Shown piece after piece: positions 1-7,533 of a DNA stretch of 64,000 nucleotides. This DNA is from Ectobacillus funiculus (GTDB lineage: Bacteria > Bacillota > Bacilli > Bacillales > Bacillaceae_G). The notes beneath the pieces were generated by a model that saw only the letters and a program-made list of their open reading frames with translations, made no database searches and was not told where the DNA came from. The first letter of the stretch is position 1; every line of letters begins with the position of its first letter. The stretch is taken from assembly GCF_042429435.1 (NCBI RefSeq), contig NZ_JBHMAF010000004.1. One strand, written 5' to 3'. The translations under genes were made by a program, and so were the position numbers.

Positions 1-1
1 A

Positions 2-1237
2 GCTGTAATTATGACAGGCTACAGCACGATTCAAACAGCTGTTGATGCTATGAAACTGGGGGCAAGCAATTATTTGGAGAAACCGTTTGATGATATAGAT
101 ATATTAGAGCAGCAAATAGATGAACTGCTTGCCGGAGGAGATGAATCTGTTAATCAGTATTTACAGGAGGCAGCAGTAAGAAGCGGTCTTGTAATTGGGA
201 AGAGTGAGAAAATGAAGCAGCTGCTTCAAACTGTTTACAAGGTAGCGCAAAAGCCGGTAAATATTTTAATAGAAGGGGAGACTGGCACGGGCAAAGAGGT
301 ACTGGCTCACTTTATTCATGAAGCGAGTCCGCGCACCAAGGAAGCGTTTATTGGCGTGAACTGCGGGGCCATTTCCGAGTCGCTTCTCGAAAGCGAGCTG
401 TTTGGTCATGAGAAGGGGGCCTTTACTGGGGCGGCGCAGCAGCGAAAAGGCCTGTTTGAGCTTACGAGTAAAGGCACGTTATTCCTGGATGAGGTGGCAG
501 AGGCTTCCCACCTAATTCAAGTGAAGCTGCTGCGCGTATTAGAGACGCGCGAGTTTATGCGTGTCGGCGGTACAGCGGTGCTGCGTACAAATGCTAGAGT
601 AATTGCTGCCTCCAATGAAAACTTACAGGAAGCTGTTCGAAAGAAAACCTTTCGCGAGGATTTATTTTATAGATTGAATGTCGTTCATGTAAAAATTCCG
701 CCCCTTCGAGAGCGGCAAGAGGATATTCCATTGTTGATGCAGCATATGCTAGAGCGGTATGGAAGCGGAAATATATCATTTAGTAAGGGTGCGATCAGAC
801 GTTTACAGGAGTATCACTGGCCAGGAAATATTCGGGAACTTGCCAATTTTGTCGCGAGAACGATTGCGCTCCTTGATTCTGATCAGACCGTTATCACAGA
901 GGCGGATTTACCACTTTGGGATACAGAGGGGGCTTCTATACGTATGCCGTCCGCTCTGGAATCAGATGATACGGGCCAACAAAATCATGAGCTCGAGGAG
1001 TATTTACGTACATGGAGTCAGAGTGTTTTAACAACATTTGAGAAAAAAGATGATGTTCATCTTGAGGATGTGCTTGCACAGGTCAAGCAGCTGGAATCCC
1101 AAATTGGGAAAGCTTTTATTCTTAAGGCGCTGCAAAATACGCTTGGAAATCGGAGTGAAGCAGCAAAACGCTTGCAAATCACAATGCGAAAGCTTCGTTA
1201 TTTGTTGAATGAAAAAAAGGGGGACACTGGGACATAA
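2..1237 (+). CDS. Sigma-54-dependent response regulator, NtrC type (5' end outside window)
   Basis: The reading frame is open to the window edge, so the N-terminus and phospho-Asp are missing. The first ~40 residues are the end of a receiver domain, with the conserved Thr in MTGYST and Lys in YLEKPF. An AAA+ sigma-54 activator domain follows: Walker A GETGTGKE, the GAFTGA loop that contacts sigma-54, Walker-B-like LFLDEV, and REDLFYRLNV. A Fis-type helix-turn-helix closes the protein (GNRSEAAKRL). The family hydrolyses ATP to open sigma-54 promoters after phosphorylation by a sensor kinase, probably encoded just upstream. The convergent adhA and aldehyde dehydrogenase genes both carry -24/-12 promoters, so they are the likely targets (inference). 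The last codons run through a GGGGGACACTGGGACA stretch resembling a REP-type motif, so the C-terminal tip may be recent. Confidence 0.93.
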   Translation, partial: AVIMTGYSTIQTAVDAMKLGASNYLEKPFDDIDILEQQIDELLAGGDESVNQYLQEAAVRSGLVIGKSEKMKQLLQTVYKVAQKPVNILIEGETGTGKEVLAHFIHEASPRTKEAFIGVNCGAISESLLESELFGHEKGAFTGAAQQRKGLFELTSKGTLFLDEVAEASHLIQVKLLRVLETREFMRVGGTAVLRTNARVIAASNENLQEAVRKKTFREDLFYRLNVVHVKIPPLRERQEDIPLLMQHMLERYGSGNISFSKGAIRRLQEYHWPGNIRELANFVARTIALLDSDQTVITEADLPLWDTEGASIRMPSALESDDTGQQNHELEEYLRTWSQSVLTTFEKKDDVHLEDVLAQVKQLESQIGKAFILKALQNTLGNRSEAAKRLQITMRKLRYLLNEKKGDTGT

Positions 1238-1349
1238 GAAGAACCAGACACAGTTTGATCTTTCTCATCCTAAAGCAATGCGAGTATTATTTGCATCAGG
1301 AGTCAGACTGGATTTGCTGAATCAGGCCCCTTGCTAATCTGATACAAGA

Positions 1350-1369
1350 CCCCCGTTTTTACACGGGGG
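1350..1369. terminator. Hairpin between convergent genes
   Basis: CCCCCGT and ACGGGGG form a 7-bp GC-rich stem between the response regulator and the end of adhA. There is no good T-tract on either strand, so termination is only suggested. Confidence 0.4.
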
Positions 1370-1415
1370 CAAGAGTATTTTGTGTGCAGAGTGAGGATAC
1401 GACTGTAGACAAATT

Positions 1416-2447
1416 TTAAGCCATCGTTAAAACAATGCGACCATTAATTTGTCCTTTTTCCATACGCTGAAATACTTCATTAATGTTATCGAGCGGCTGT
1501 ACTTCAATATTTGTACGAACTTTGCCTTGTGCTGCAAAGGCAAGGGATTCCTGTAAATCCTTTCTCGTTCCGACGATGGAGCCTTTTACCGTTACGCCAT
1601 TTAAGACAGTATCGAAAATTGGGATTGGCAGTTCAGCGTTTGGAAGACCAACAACAACGAGAGTGCCGCCGCGTTTCACGGAGCGGTAGGCTTGTTCAAA
1701 AGCCCGTTTTGTTACAGCGACGCTGATAGCGGATTGGACACCGCCAACACGTTCATAAATTTCTTGGACAGGATCTACCTTTAAGCCGTTAATTGTAATA
1801 TCTGCACCTAGCTTTGTGGCTAGTTCAAGCTTGTCGTCTTGAATATCAACAGCAATTACGTTAAAGCCCATCGCTTTTGCATATTGTAAGGCAACGTGTC
1901 CGAGACCGCCGATTCCGTAAATCGCAACCCAATCACCAGGCTGCGCTTCGGATACCTTTAATGCTTTATACGTTGTTACACCAGCGCAGAAAATGGGAGA
2001 AACTTCTTCAAAGCTGAGACCATTTGGGATTTTAACGATGTAATTGGCAGGAGCTTTACAATACTCAGCATAGCCGCCATCCACGGAGTAGCCGGCATTC
2101 AATTGGTGCGGACATAATGTTTCGCGTCCAGTTAAGCAATATTCGCATTCACCGCAAGCGGAGTACAGCCAAGGAATGCCAACTGCATCCCCCTTTTTAA
2201 TGGAGGTTACGCCAGGACCTACTTCTTCTACAATCCCGACACCTTCATGTCCTGGAATTAACGGAAGCTTTGGCTTTATTGGCCAATCGCCATGTGCGGC
2301 ATGAAGGTCTGTATGGCAGACGCCGCAAGCTTTAATTTTGACAAGCACTTCACCGTAGCCGATTTCAGGAATCGGTACTTCTTTAATTTCAAGCTGCTGT
2401 TTAAACTCATTTATAATGGCCGCCTTCATCATTCTATTTGTATTCAT
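1416..2447 (-). CDS. adhA: Zinc-dependent alcohol dehydrogenase, AdhA type
   Basis: Oxidises primary alcohols to aldehydes with NAD (or the reverse) in the cytoplasm; medium-chain dehydrogenase family. Visible zinc ligands: catalytic Cys44 (GVCHTD), His67 (PGHEG) and Cys154 (PIFCAG), and four structural cysteines between about 98 and 112 (CGECEYC...LC). The nucleotide-binding glycine motif GIGGLG lies near 178. Length (343 aa) is normal. I chose ATG 2447 because GGGGGAG lies 8 bases upstream; the TTG two codons earlier almost touches that site. A perfect sigma-54 promoter lies about 50 bp upstream. It pairs functionally with the upstream aldehyde dehydrogenase: alcohol to aldehyde to acid. 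Confidence 0.95.
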   Translation of the reverse strand: MNTNRMMKAAIINEFKQQLEIKEVPIPEIGYGEVLVKIKACGVCHTDLHAAHGDWPIKPKLPLIPGHEGVGIVEEVGPGVTSIKKGDAVGIPWLYSACGECEYCLTGRETLCPHQLNAGYSVDGGYAEYCKAPANYIVKIPNGLSFEEVSPIFCAGVTTYKALKVSEAQPGDWVAIYGIGGLGHVALQYAKAMGFNVIAVDIQDDKLELATKLGADITINGLKVDPVQEIYERVGGVQSAISVAVTKRAFEQAYRSVKRGGTLVVVGLPNAELPIPIFDTVLNGVTVKGSIVGTRKDLQESLAFAAQGKVRTNIEVQPLDNINEVFQRMEKGQINGRIVLTMA

Positions 2448-2493
2448 TTTCAAATCTCCCCCTTGTTTATTTTCATATTACATCTTTTATAGA

Positions 2494-2510
2494 AGCAAAA
2501 GCTGTGCCAA
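2494..2510 (-). promoter_or_regulatory. Sigma-54 (-24/-12) promoter of adhA
   Basis: On the minus strand TTGGCAC, 5 bases, TTGCT matches the TGGCAC-N5-TTGCW consensus exactly. Transcription should start near 2482, about 35 bp before the adhA start. Confidence 0.88.
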
Positions 2511-2547
2511 CTTTTTAGCTGTGTAGGGGTGCACAAAATGAAAGCGT

Positions 2548-2609
2548 TTGCCGAAAAATTGGCAATTTGTGCCGAAAAAACGGCGCGAATTGGACGATTT
2601 ATCGGCACA
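2548..2609. promoter_or_regulatory. Probable enhancer (UAS): three phased dyads upstream of the adhA sigma-54 promoter
   Basis: TTGCCG-N6-TGGCAA begins at 2548, GTGCCG-N6-CGGCGC at 2569, and a weaker GGACG-N6-CGGCAC at 2592. They are spaced 21-22 bp (about two helical turns) and lie about 40-115 bp upstream of the -24 element, as expected for activator dimers bound in tandem. The binding protein is inferred to be the NtrC-type regulator at the window start. Confidence 0.6.
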
Positions 2610-2709
2610 TTTATATAAAAAATGACAGGAGACAATCCTGCCATTTGCAAAAAAGTAAATTTATGAAGAATCATTTCCTCCAGGGATAAATCGTGTCGAT
2701 TCCGCTTTT

Positions 2710-3066
2710 CTAGAGCTGCTGTAGTTCTTGGGCGGTAAATACGCGCGATCGTGTTAAAAATCGTTTTTCTTCTGGTCCTTCGAGTGAGAACATTCCTCCT
2801 CTGCCATCCACTACATCAATAATAAGCTGTGTATGTTTCCAGTACTCATATTGTGCATGGGCAATATAAAATGGGCAGCCCCCAATATAACCGAGTAATT
2901 TATCGTGATCTCCGATTAAAAGATCACCTGCTGGATAACACATTGGCGAGCTTCCGTCACAGCAGCCGCCTGATTGATGAAAGAGAAGAGGACCGTGCTT
3001 ACTTTGTAAATATTGAATAAGCGAAAGTGCTGCATCGGTTGCGGTAACTCGCTGTATTGTTTCCAT
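2710..3066 (-). CDS. DUF779 family protein
   Basis: Small cytoplasmic protein (118 aa) of the DUF779 family, often encoded next to acetaldehyde/aldehyde dehydrogenases; its function is not established. A conserved Cys-rich segment (HQSGGCCDGSSPMC) and a later GGCPFYI suggest a metal or thiol role (inference). ATG 3066 has AGGAGGT 7 bases upstream; the GTG three codons earlier sits too close to that site. It lies 60 bp downstream of the aldehyde dehydrogenase on the same strand and probably shares its sigma-54 transcript. Confidence 0.88.
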   Translation of the reverse strand: METIQRVTATDAALSLIQYLQSKHGPLLFHQSGGCCDGSSPMCYPAGDLLIGDHDKLLGYIGGCPFYIAHAQYEYWKHTQLIIDVVDGRGGMFSLEGPEEKRFLTRSRVFTAQELQQL

Positions 3067-3086
3067 AGTGTACACCTCCTAATATG

Positions 3087-3120
3087 AAAGCTTCCGCTGC
3101 GAGAGGCAAGCGGAAGCTTT
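3087..3120. terminator. 12-bp hairpin between aldehyde dehydrogenase and DUF779 gene
   Basis: AAAGCTTCCGCT and AGCGGAAGCTTT form a perfect stem with a 10-base loop. The T-tract lies on the plus-strand side (TGTTTTTT), although both flanking genes read minus. In the operon mRNA it may act as a processing or stability hairpin rather than a strong terminator. Confidence 0.5.
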
Positions 3121-3126
3121 TGTTTT

Positions 3127-4665
3127 TTAGAAGAAGCCTAATTTTTTCGGGCTGTAGCTCACAAGCATATTTTTCGTTTGTTGATAGTGACTGAGCATCA
3201 TTTTATGTGTTTCACGGCCGATACCTGACATTTTGTATCCGCCGAATGCCGCGTGGGCAGGGTAGGAGTGGTAGCAGTTCGTCCAAACGCGTCCTGCCTC
3301 AATCGCTCTGCCGAAGCGGTATGCCTTGTTGATATCGCGTGTCCAAACGCCTGCACCTAAGCCGTAAAGCGTATCATTGGCGATTTGGAGCGCTTCCTCC
3401 GGTGTTTTAAATGTTGTAACAGAAACAACTGGACCAAAGATTTCTTCCTGGAAAATGCGCATTTTATTGTGACCCCTAAATACGGTTGGTTTTACATAAT
3501 AGCCGTTCTCTAAGTCACCATCTAATACGTTGCGCCCGCCTCCAGCTAGAAGCTCGGCACCTTCTTGCTTACCAATATCAATATAGGAAAGGATTTTTTC
3601 AAGCTGCTCAGCGGAGGCTTGTGCACCAATCATTGTGTCAGGGTCAAGCGGGTTGCCTTGCTTAATCGCATTTACGCGTTGCAGGGCCCGCTCCATAAAG
3701 CGGTCATAGACGGACTCTTGGATGAGCGCACGCGAAGGGCACGTGCAAACCTCACCTTGGTTCAATGCAAATAATACGAATCCTTCGATTGCTTTATCAA
3801 AGAAATCATCATCTGCATCAAGCACATCCTCAAAGAAAATATTTGGCGATTTTCCGCCTAGTTCAAGCGTAACAGGGATCAGGTTTTGCGAGGCATACTG
3901 CATGATAAGACGACCTGTTGTTGTTTCTCCTGTAAACGCGATTTTGGCGATGCGATTGCTTGAAGCAAGCGGCTTACCGGCTTCAAGACCGAAACCATTT
4001 ACAACATTCAGGACACCGTCTGGAAGTAAATCAGCAATAAGATCTACCAATACCATAATGCTGACAGGTGTCTGCTCTGCTGGCTTTAACACAACGCAAT
4101 TTCCAGCCGCGAGAGCAGGAGCAAGCTTCCACGTTGCCATAAGAAGCGGGAAGTTCCAAGGAATAATTTGACCCACAACGCCGAGAGGTTCATGAAAATG
4201 ATACGCAACAGTATCTTGGTCAACCTCACCAATCGTACCCTCTTGTCCGCGGATGCAGCCTGCAAAATAACGGAAATGATCAATTGCTAGCGGAAGATCG
4301 GCATTGAGAGTTTCACGAACTGGTTTTCCGTTATCCCATGTTTCTGCCACGGCCAGCATTTCTAAATTTTGCTCCATGCGATCCGCAATTTTATTTAAAA
4401 TGTTTGCACGATCTGCAACTGACATTTTGCCCCATTTGTCTTTTGCGGCATGAGCGGCGTCAAGTGCCAGCTCTATATCCTCAGCCTGTGAACGTGCTAC
4501 CTGACAAAACACTCGCCCAGTAACAGGGGATATTGCATCAAAGTATTGTCCATCAACTGGAGCTGTCCATTTCCCTCCGATAAAATTGTCGTATCGGCTT
4601 TTAAATGAAATTTTTGCACCCTGTTCACCTGGTACTGCGTAGATCATTTTTGTTGCGTAAGCCAT
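3127..4665 (-). CDS. NAD-dependent aldehyde dehydrogenase (AldB/ExaC-like)
   Basis: Oxidises aldehydes, probably acetaldehyde, to acids in the cytoplasm. Family features: PWNFPLLM, FTGETTTGR of the NAD site, LELGGKSPNI carrying the general-base Glu, the active-site region LNQGEVCTCPSR with the catalytic Cys, and EEIFGPV near the C-terminus. The double-Cys CTCPSR form resembles the AldB/acetaldehyde subgroup. 512 aa is normal length. ATG 4665 is 7 bases after AGGGGG; upstream in-frame starts overlap that site. A -24/-12 promoter lies about 40 bp upstream. DUF779 follows at 60 bp. Confidence 0.94.
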   Translation of the reverse strand: MAYATKMIYAVPGEQGAKISFKSRYDNFIGGKWTAPVDGQYFDAISPVTGRVFCQVARSQAEDIELALDAAHAAKDKWGKMSVADRANILNKIADRMEQNLEMLAVAETWDNGKPVRETLNADLPLAIDHFRYFAGCIRGQEGTIGEVDQDTVAYHFHEPLGVVGQIIPWNFPLLMATWKLAPALAAGNCVVLKPAEQTPVSIMVLVDLIADLLPDGVLNVVNGFGLEAGKPLASSNRIAKIAFTGETTTGRLIMQYASQNLIPVTLELGGKSPNIFFEDVLDADDDFFDKAIEGFVLFALNQGEVCTCPSRALIQESVYDRFMERALQRVNAIKQGNPLDPDTMIGAQASAEQLEKILSYIDIGKQEGAELLAGGGRNVLDGDLENGYYVKPTVFRGHNKMRIFQEEIFGPVVSVTTFKTPEEALQIANDTLYGLGAGVWTRDINKAYRFGRAIEAGRVWTNCYHSYPAHAAFGGYKMSGIGRETHKMMLSHYQQTKNMLVSYSPKKLGFF

Positions 4666-4705
4666 CCTCATTCCCCCTATTCTCACTATATTCACCTTTT
4701 ATACA

Positions 4706-4722
4706 TGCAAGTTGTGTGCCAA
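4706..4722 (-). promoter_or_regulatory. Sigma-54 (-24/-12) promoter of the aldehyde dehydrogenase operon
   Basis: Minus-strand TTGGCAC, 5 bases, TTGCA matches the sigma-54 consensus. No copy of the TGCCG-N6-CGGCA dyads found at adhA is visible upstream, so the activator site here is unresolved. Confidence 0.85.
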
Positions 4723-4910
4723 AATTGAGAGGACACTGCTGCTTTGAAATATGTGGGAGCTCACATCGTTCTCGATAGCGAACAAGGACACTTTGCAGGA
4801 TAAACATAATAGACAGCGAAGAGTAGTATAAAGCTTGTCATAGGTGAGCAAATTAGGAAAAAAATACCCATCTATGCTACAATACAGATAGTAAAGGGCA
4901 GGTGATAGGT

Positions 4911-5267
4911 ATGACAGTAACATTTTATTCTTATCCGAAATGCGGAACATGCCAAAAGGCAAAAAAATGGCTTGAAGGGCATGATATTTCCTACAACATG
5001 ATACATATTGTAGAAAATCCGCCGTCTAAGGAAGAGGTGCGCAAGCTGCATCAGGCAAGCGATCTTGATTTGAAGAAACTGTTCAATACGAGCGGTATGA
5101 AGTATCGCGAGCTTGGCTTAAAGGATACATTGAAGACGGCAAGTGAAGAGGAAATGCTAGATCTGCTTGCATCCGATGGCATGCTGCTTAAGCGTCCTAT
5201 TGTGACAAATGGCAGCAAGGTGACAGTTGGCTTTAATGAAGAGCAGTTTGAGAGAGAATGGCTGTAA
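4911..5267 (+). CDS. yusI: Spx/MgsR/ArsC-family thioredoxin-fold protein YusI
   Basis: 118-aa ArsC-like protein with the N-terminal CxxC of this family (KCGTCQKA) and a C-terminal KRPIVTNG motif that ends the fold. Members include arsenate reductases and RNA-polymerase regulators such as Spx; YusI itself has no settled role. ATG 4911 follows AGGTGATAGG; the GTG three codons upstream lies inside that site. It precedes gcvH by about 50 bp, as in B. subtilis. Confidence 0.9.
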   Translation: MTVTFYSYPKCGTCQKAKKWLEGHDISYNMIHIVENPPSKEEVRKLHQASDLDLKKLFNTSGMKYRELGLKDTLKTASEEEMLDLLASDGMLLKRPIVTNGSKVTVGFNEEQFEREWL

Positions 5268-5316
5268 TGCCAACTGGGCATTTACATAATTGATACAAAG
5301 TATGGAGGGGACAAAA

Positions 5317-5700
5317 ATGAACATTCCTAAAGAGTTGCGTTATTCTGAAGAGCACGAATGGGTGAAAGTAGACGGGAGCCGTGTAATCGTCGGTATTACT
5401 GAGTTTGCGCAGCATGAGCTTGGTGATATTGTATTTGTGGAGCTTCCGGAGGTTGGTGCTGCATTAAAGGCGAATGAGCCGTTTGGTAGCGTAGAGTCCG
5501 TGAAAACAGTTTCTGAACTTTATGCGCCTGTGAGCGGTAAAGTTGTGGAAGTAAATGAAAAGCTAAATGATAGCCCTGAGCTTGTGAATGAGTCTCCGTA
5601 CGAAGGTGCGTGGATGGTAGTTGTTGAGCTTGCGGATGCAGCTGAGCTTGATAGCTTATTAACTGCTGAGCAATATGAGAAAATGACAAATCAAGGGTGA
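5317..5700 (+). CDS. gcvH: Glycine cleavage system H protein
   Basis: Carries the aminomethyl group on a lipoyl arm between the P, T and L proteins and, in Bacillus, is also the first acceptor for lipoate biosynthesis. The lipoylated Lys lies in GSVESVKTVSELYAPVSG. 127 aa is the usual length. ATG 5317 has GGAGGGG 7 bases upstream. LipA, which inserts sulfur into the octanoyl-H protein, is encoded at 20.1 kb. A strong terminator follows. Confidence 0.97.
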   Translation: MNIPKELRYSEEHEWVKVDGSRVIVGITEFAQHELGDIVFVELPEVGAALKANEPFGSVESVKTVSELYAPVSGKVVEVNEKLNDSPELVNESPYEGAWMVVVELADAAELDSLLTAEQYEKMTNQG

Positions 5701-5707
5701 AGAATGA

Positions 5708-5740
5708 GGAGACGGACAAACCGTCTCCTTCTTGCTTTTT
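5708..5740 (+). terminator. Terminator of gcvH
   Basis: GGAGACGG / CCGTCTCC stem with a 5-base loop, then TTCTTGCTTTTT. TAR copy 1 begins at the next base. Confidence 0.9.
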
Positions 5741-5871
5741 ACACTTTAAAAAAATATAAATTTTCCAACGAGAAGCTAACTCGACATATCGGGACATTTT
5801 AGGAATAAAGTGTAAGTGCAACTACGTCTCTGTCTGCGCCTGCCGGTTTGCCAATCGACGAGTTTTCTTTA
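5741..5871 (+). repeat. TAR repeat, copy 1 (full length)
   Basis: TAR definition: about 130 bp; left part opens with ACACTKTAAGAAAGTATAA, then AATTTCC ... GGAAATT, then TACAGTRTAAGTGCAACTACG; right part has CTCTGTCTTCGCC and ends CTCGCCAATCGGCGAG plus TTTTCTTTA. In this copy the outer arms are ACACTTTA and TAAAGTGT, which pair. It directly follows the gcvH terminator T-tract. Confidence 0.9.
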
Positions 5872-5989
5872 GCAAAATTGACAATATTTGCGTATGGTCA
5901 GTTTCGATAAAACAGGAAACAAGACGAAAAGAAAGAATATACTATATATTAAGGTTGTATCATAGTCTACATTAGTCGGGTGATGCACA

Positions 5990-6334
5990 ATGATGGAAAT
6001 GGAAAAAGTGATAATTGTTGAGGGAAGATCTGATAAGAAGAAAATTGCAAATCTTATTAAAGAGCCTGTAGAAATCGTATGCACAAATGGAACGATCAGT
6101 TCATCTAAAATGGACGAATTTGTTGACAAGCTCTATGATAAAGAGGTGTACATACTGGTTGATGCAGATGAAGCAGGCGAGAAGCTTCGCAGGCAATTCA
6201 AGCGTGAATTCCCGCATGCTGAACATTTGTATATTGACCGTACGTACCGGGAAGTAGCGACAGCACCAGTGCAGCACCTTGCAAGCGTGTTGCTTGGAGC
6301 AGATATAGACGTGTATGCAGAATTTTTAAAGTAA
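5990..6334 (+). CDS. yusF: Toprim domain protein YusF
   Basis: Small stand-alone Toprim domain (114 aa): IIVEGRSDKKKI carries the conserved Glu, and YILVDADEAGEKLRR the DxD metal site. The fold is shared with RNase M5, primase and topoisomerases; the role of YusF is unknown, with a nucleic-acid function inferred. ATG 5990 follows GGGTGA by 6 bases. It forms a tight cluster with yusE (11 bp gap) and yusD. Confidence 0.9.
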   Translation: MMEMEKVIIVEGRSDKKKIANLIKEPVEIVCTNGTISSSKMDEFVDKLYDKEVYILVDADEAGEKLRRQFKREFPHAEHLYIDRTYREVATAPVQHLASVLLGADIDVYAEFLK

Positions 6335-6345
6335 GGATGACGTGA

Positions 6346-6666
6346 ATGATTGAATGGACAGGGGAAGATGTGGAAAGCAACATTCAAGAAGAAGAAGCAA
6401 CAGTTCTTTATGTGCAGACGCCCATGTGTGGAACGTGCCAGCTTGCGAAGAGGATGTTAACAGTTGTAGAGGCGGCGCTTGAGCTTACAGTCGGTACGGT
6501 CAATCTCAATTATGCTCCTTATTTGGCGGAGCGATATGAGATTGAAAGTGTGCCGTGCCTGCTTGTTTTCAAGCGCGGCATTGTTGCGAAACGAATGTAC
6601 GCGTTTCAGTCAGTAGACTTTATTTATAATGAATTGCAAAAACTCGACATATTTCCTAAGAAGTAA
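6346..6666 (+). CDS. yusE: Thioredoxin-like protein YusE
   Basis: 106-aa thioredoxin fold with active-site CGTC in QTPMCGTCQLAKR and the cis-Pro region ESVPCLLVFKRG. No signal peptide, so cytoplasmic. A disulfide-exchange role is inferred from the family; the natural partner is unknown. Start is 8 bases after AAGGA. Clustered with yusF and yusD. Confidence 0.9.
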   Translation: MIEWTGEDVESNIQEEEATVLYVQTPMCGTCQLAKRMLTVVEAALELTVGTVNLNYAPYLAERYEIESVPCLLVFKRGIVAKRMYAFQSVDFIYNELQKLDIFPKK

Positions 6667-6753
6667 GAAGAAAATGTCGAGCTATTATTAAAGGGTTGCT
6701 CTGTGAATAAATGGAAAATATATACAACACCTTATTCACGAGGAGTGATGGAA

Positions 6754-7098
6754 ATGACGTTACAAGCATTGTTGCGGTCGTTTGCAAATTATGCAAGCAC
6801 TCAGCAGCATTTAGAGCCGCTTTTGCCTTTGGAGGAAAAGGTTATTTGTTTTCGGTTTAAGGAAGAAAGCTGTGCTTTAAAAATGTCACGCCATGAAATC
6901 ACATTGTTAGAAGGAGTAAAGGGAACAGATACGATTACATTTTGGAAAGAAGAGGACTTACATAGTTTAGTAAGCGGTCTTGTTCGGTTACAACTGCTGC
7001 TAAGGTGGAAGGGAACGGAGTATATAGGATCATACCGAACACTTTTATTGGCAGAATCGCTGTTTCATATATGCAAGCCGTTAGAAAAGGGAGCTTAA
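6754..7098 (+). CDS. yusD: YusD family protein, SCP-2-like
   Basis: Small protein at the position of B. subtilis yusD, between yusE and the met operon. No catalytic motif is visible; it resembles SCP-2/sterol-carrier-like folds only loosely. ATG 6754 (114 aa) has AGGAG 8 bases upstream; ATG 6748 and an upstream GTG at 6703 are possible but poorly spaced. Confidence 0.75.
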   Translation: MTLQALLRSFANYASTQQHLEPLLPLEEKVICFRFKEESCALKMSRHEITLLEGVKGTDTITFWKEEDLHSLVSGLVRLQLLLRWKGTEYIGSYRTLLLAESLFHICKPLEKGA

Positions 7099-7238
7099 AT
7101 GCTCGCTTTTTTTTGCATATTTATATTTTTTAAAAAATTTCAAAAATAATAATTTTCTGTATTTTAAGTATAGAGGAATGTATTAAAATCATGGCATAAT
7201 TTACTTTATGATTTTCTTAAAATAATAATTTATTATTG

Positions 7239-7267
7239 TTGACATAGATATGTGAGATTGATAGAAT
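7239..7267 (+). promoter_or_regulatory. Sigma-A promoter of the met operon
   Basis: TTGACA, 17 bases, TAGAAT. Transcription would start near 7274, about 50 bases ahead of the SAM riboswitch. The preceding 140 bp after yusD are AT-rich and show no gene. Confidence 0.8.
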
Positions 7268-7323
7268 TTCAATGATATGATAAAACATGAAACACATCAG
7301 GTGATTTAATATTTATATTTGAT

Positions 7324-7498
7324 GTTCTCTTATCAAGAGAGGTGGAGGGACTGAGCCCTGTGAAGCCCGGCAACCGTCAGCACATGTTGAAATGGTGCCA
7401 ATTCCTGCGAAGCGAACGCTTTGAGAGATGAGAGGAAAGGATATACGGCGATTGTTCGAAAACCTTTCTGCTTGTCTGAAGCAGAGAGGTTTTTTTAC
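7324..7498 (+). promoter_or_regulatory. SAM-I (S-box) riboswitch and terminator upstream of metNPQ
   Basis: Conserved S-box blocks in order: TTATCAAGAGAGGTGGAGGG, ACTGAGCCCTGTGAAGCCC, GGCAACC, TGGTGCCAATTCC and the closing GATGAGAGGA. A strong terminator follows at 7461-7497 (AACCTTTCTGCTT pairs with AAGCAGAGAGGTT, then TTTTTT). SAM binding favours the terminator, switching off methionine import when SAM is plentiful (known for the class). Confidence 0.95.
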
Positions 7499-7533
7499 TG
7501 TAAAATATGACGTAATGAAGAGGTGAGAGGATA

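Noticed and set aside
3722..4171. Plus-strand reading frame of 149 codons
   Set aside because: Lies wholly antisense to the aldehyde dehydrogenase; no SD; composition mirrors the real gene.
5396..5821. Minus-strand reading frame of 141 codons
   Set aside because: Antisense to gcvH and the terminator/TAR; low-complexity Gln/Ser/His content typical of a shadow frame.
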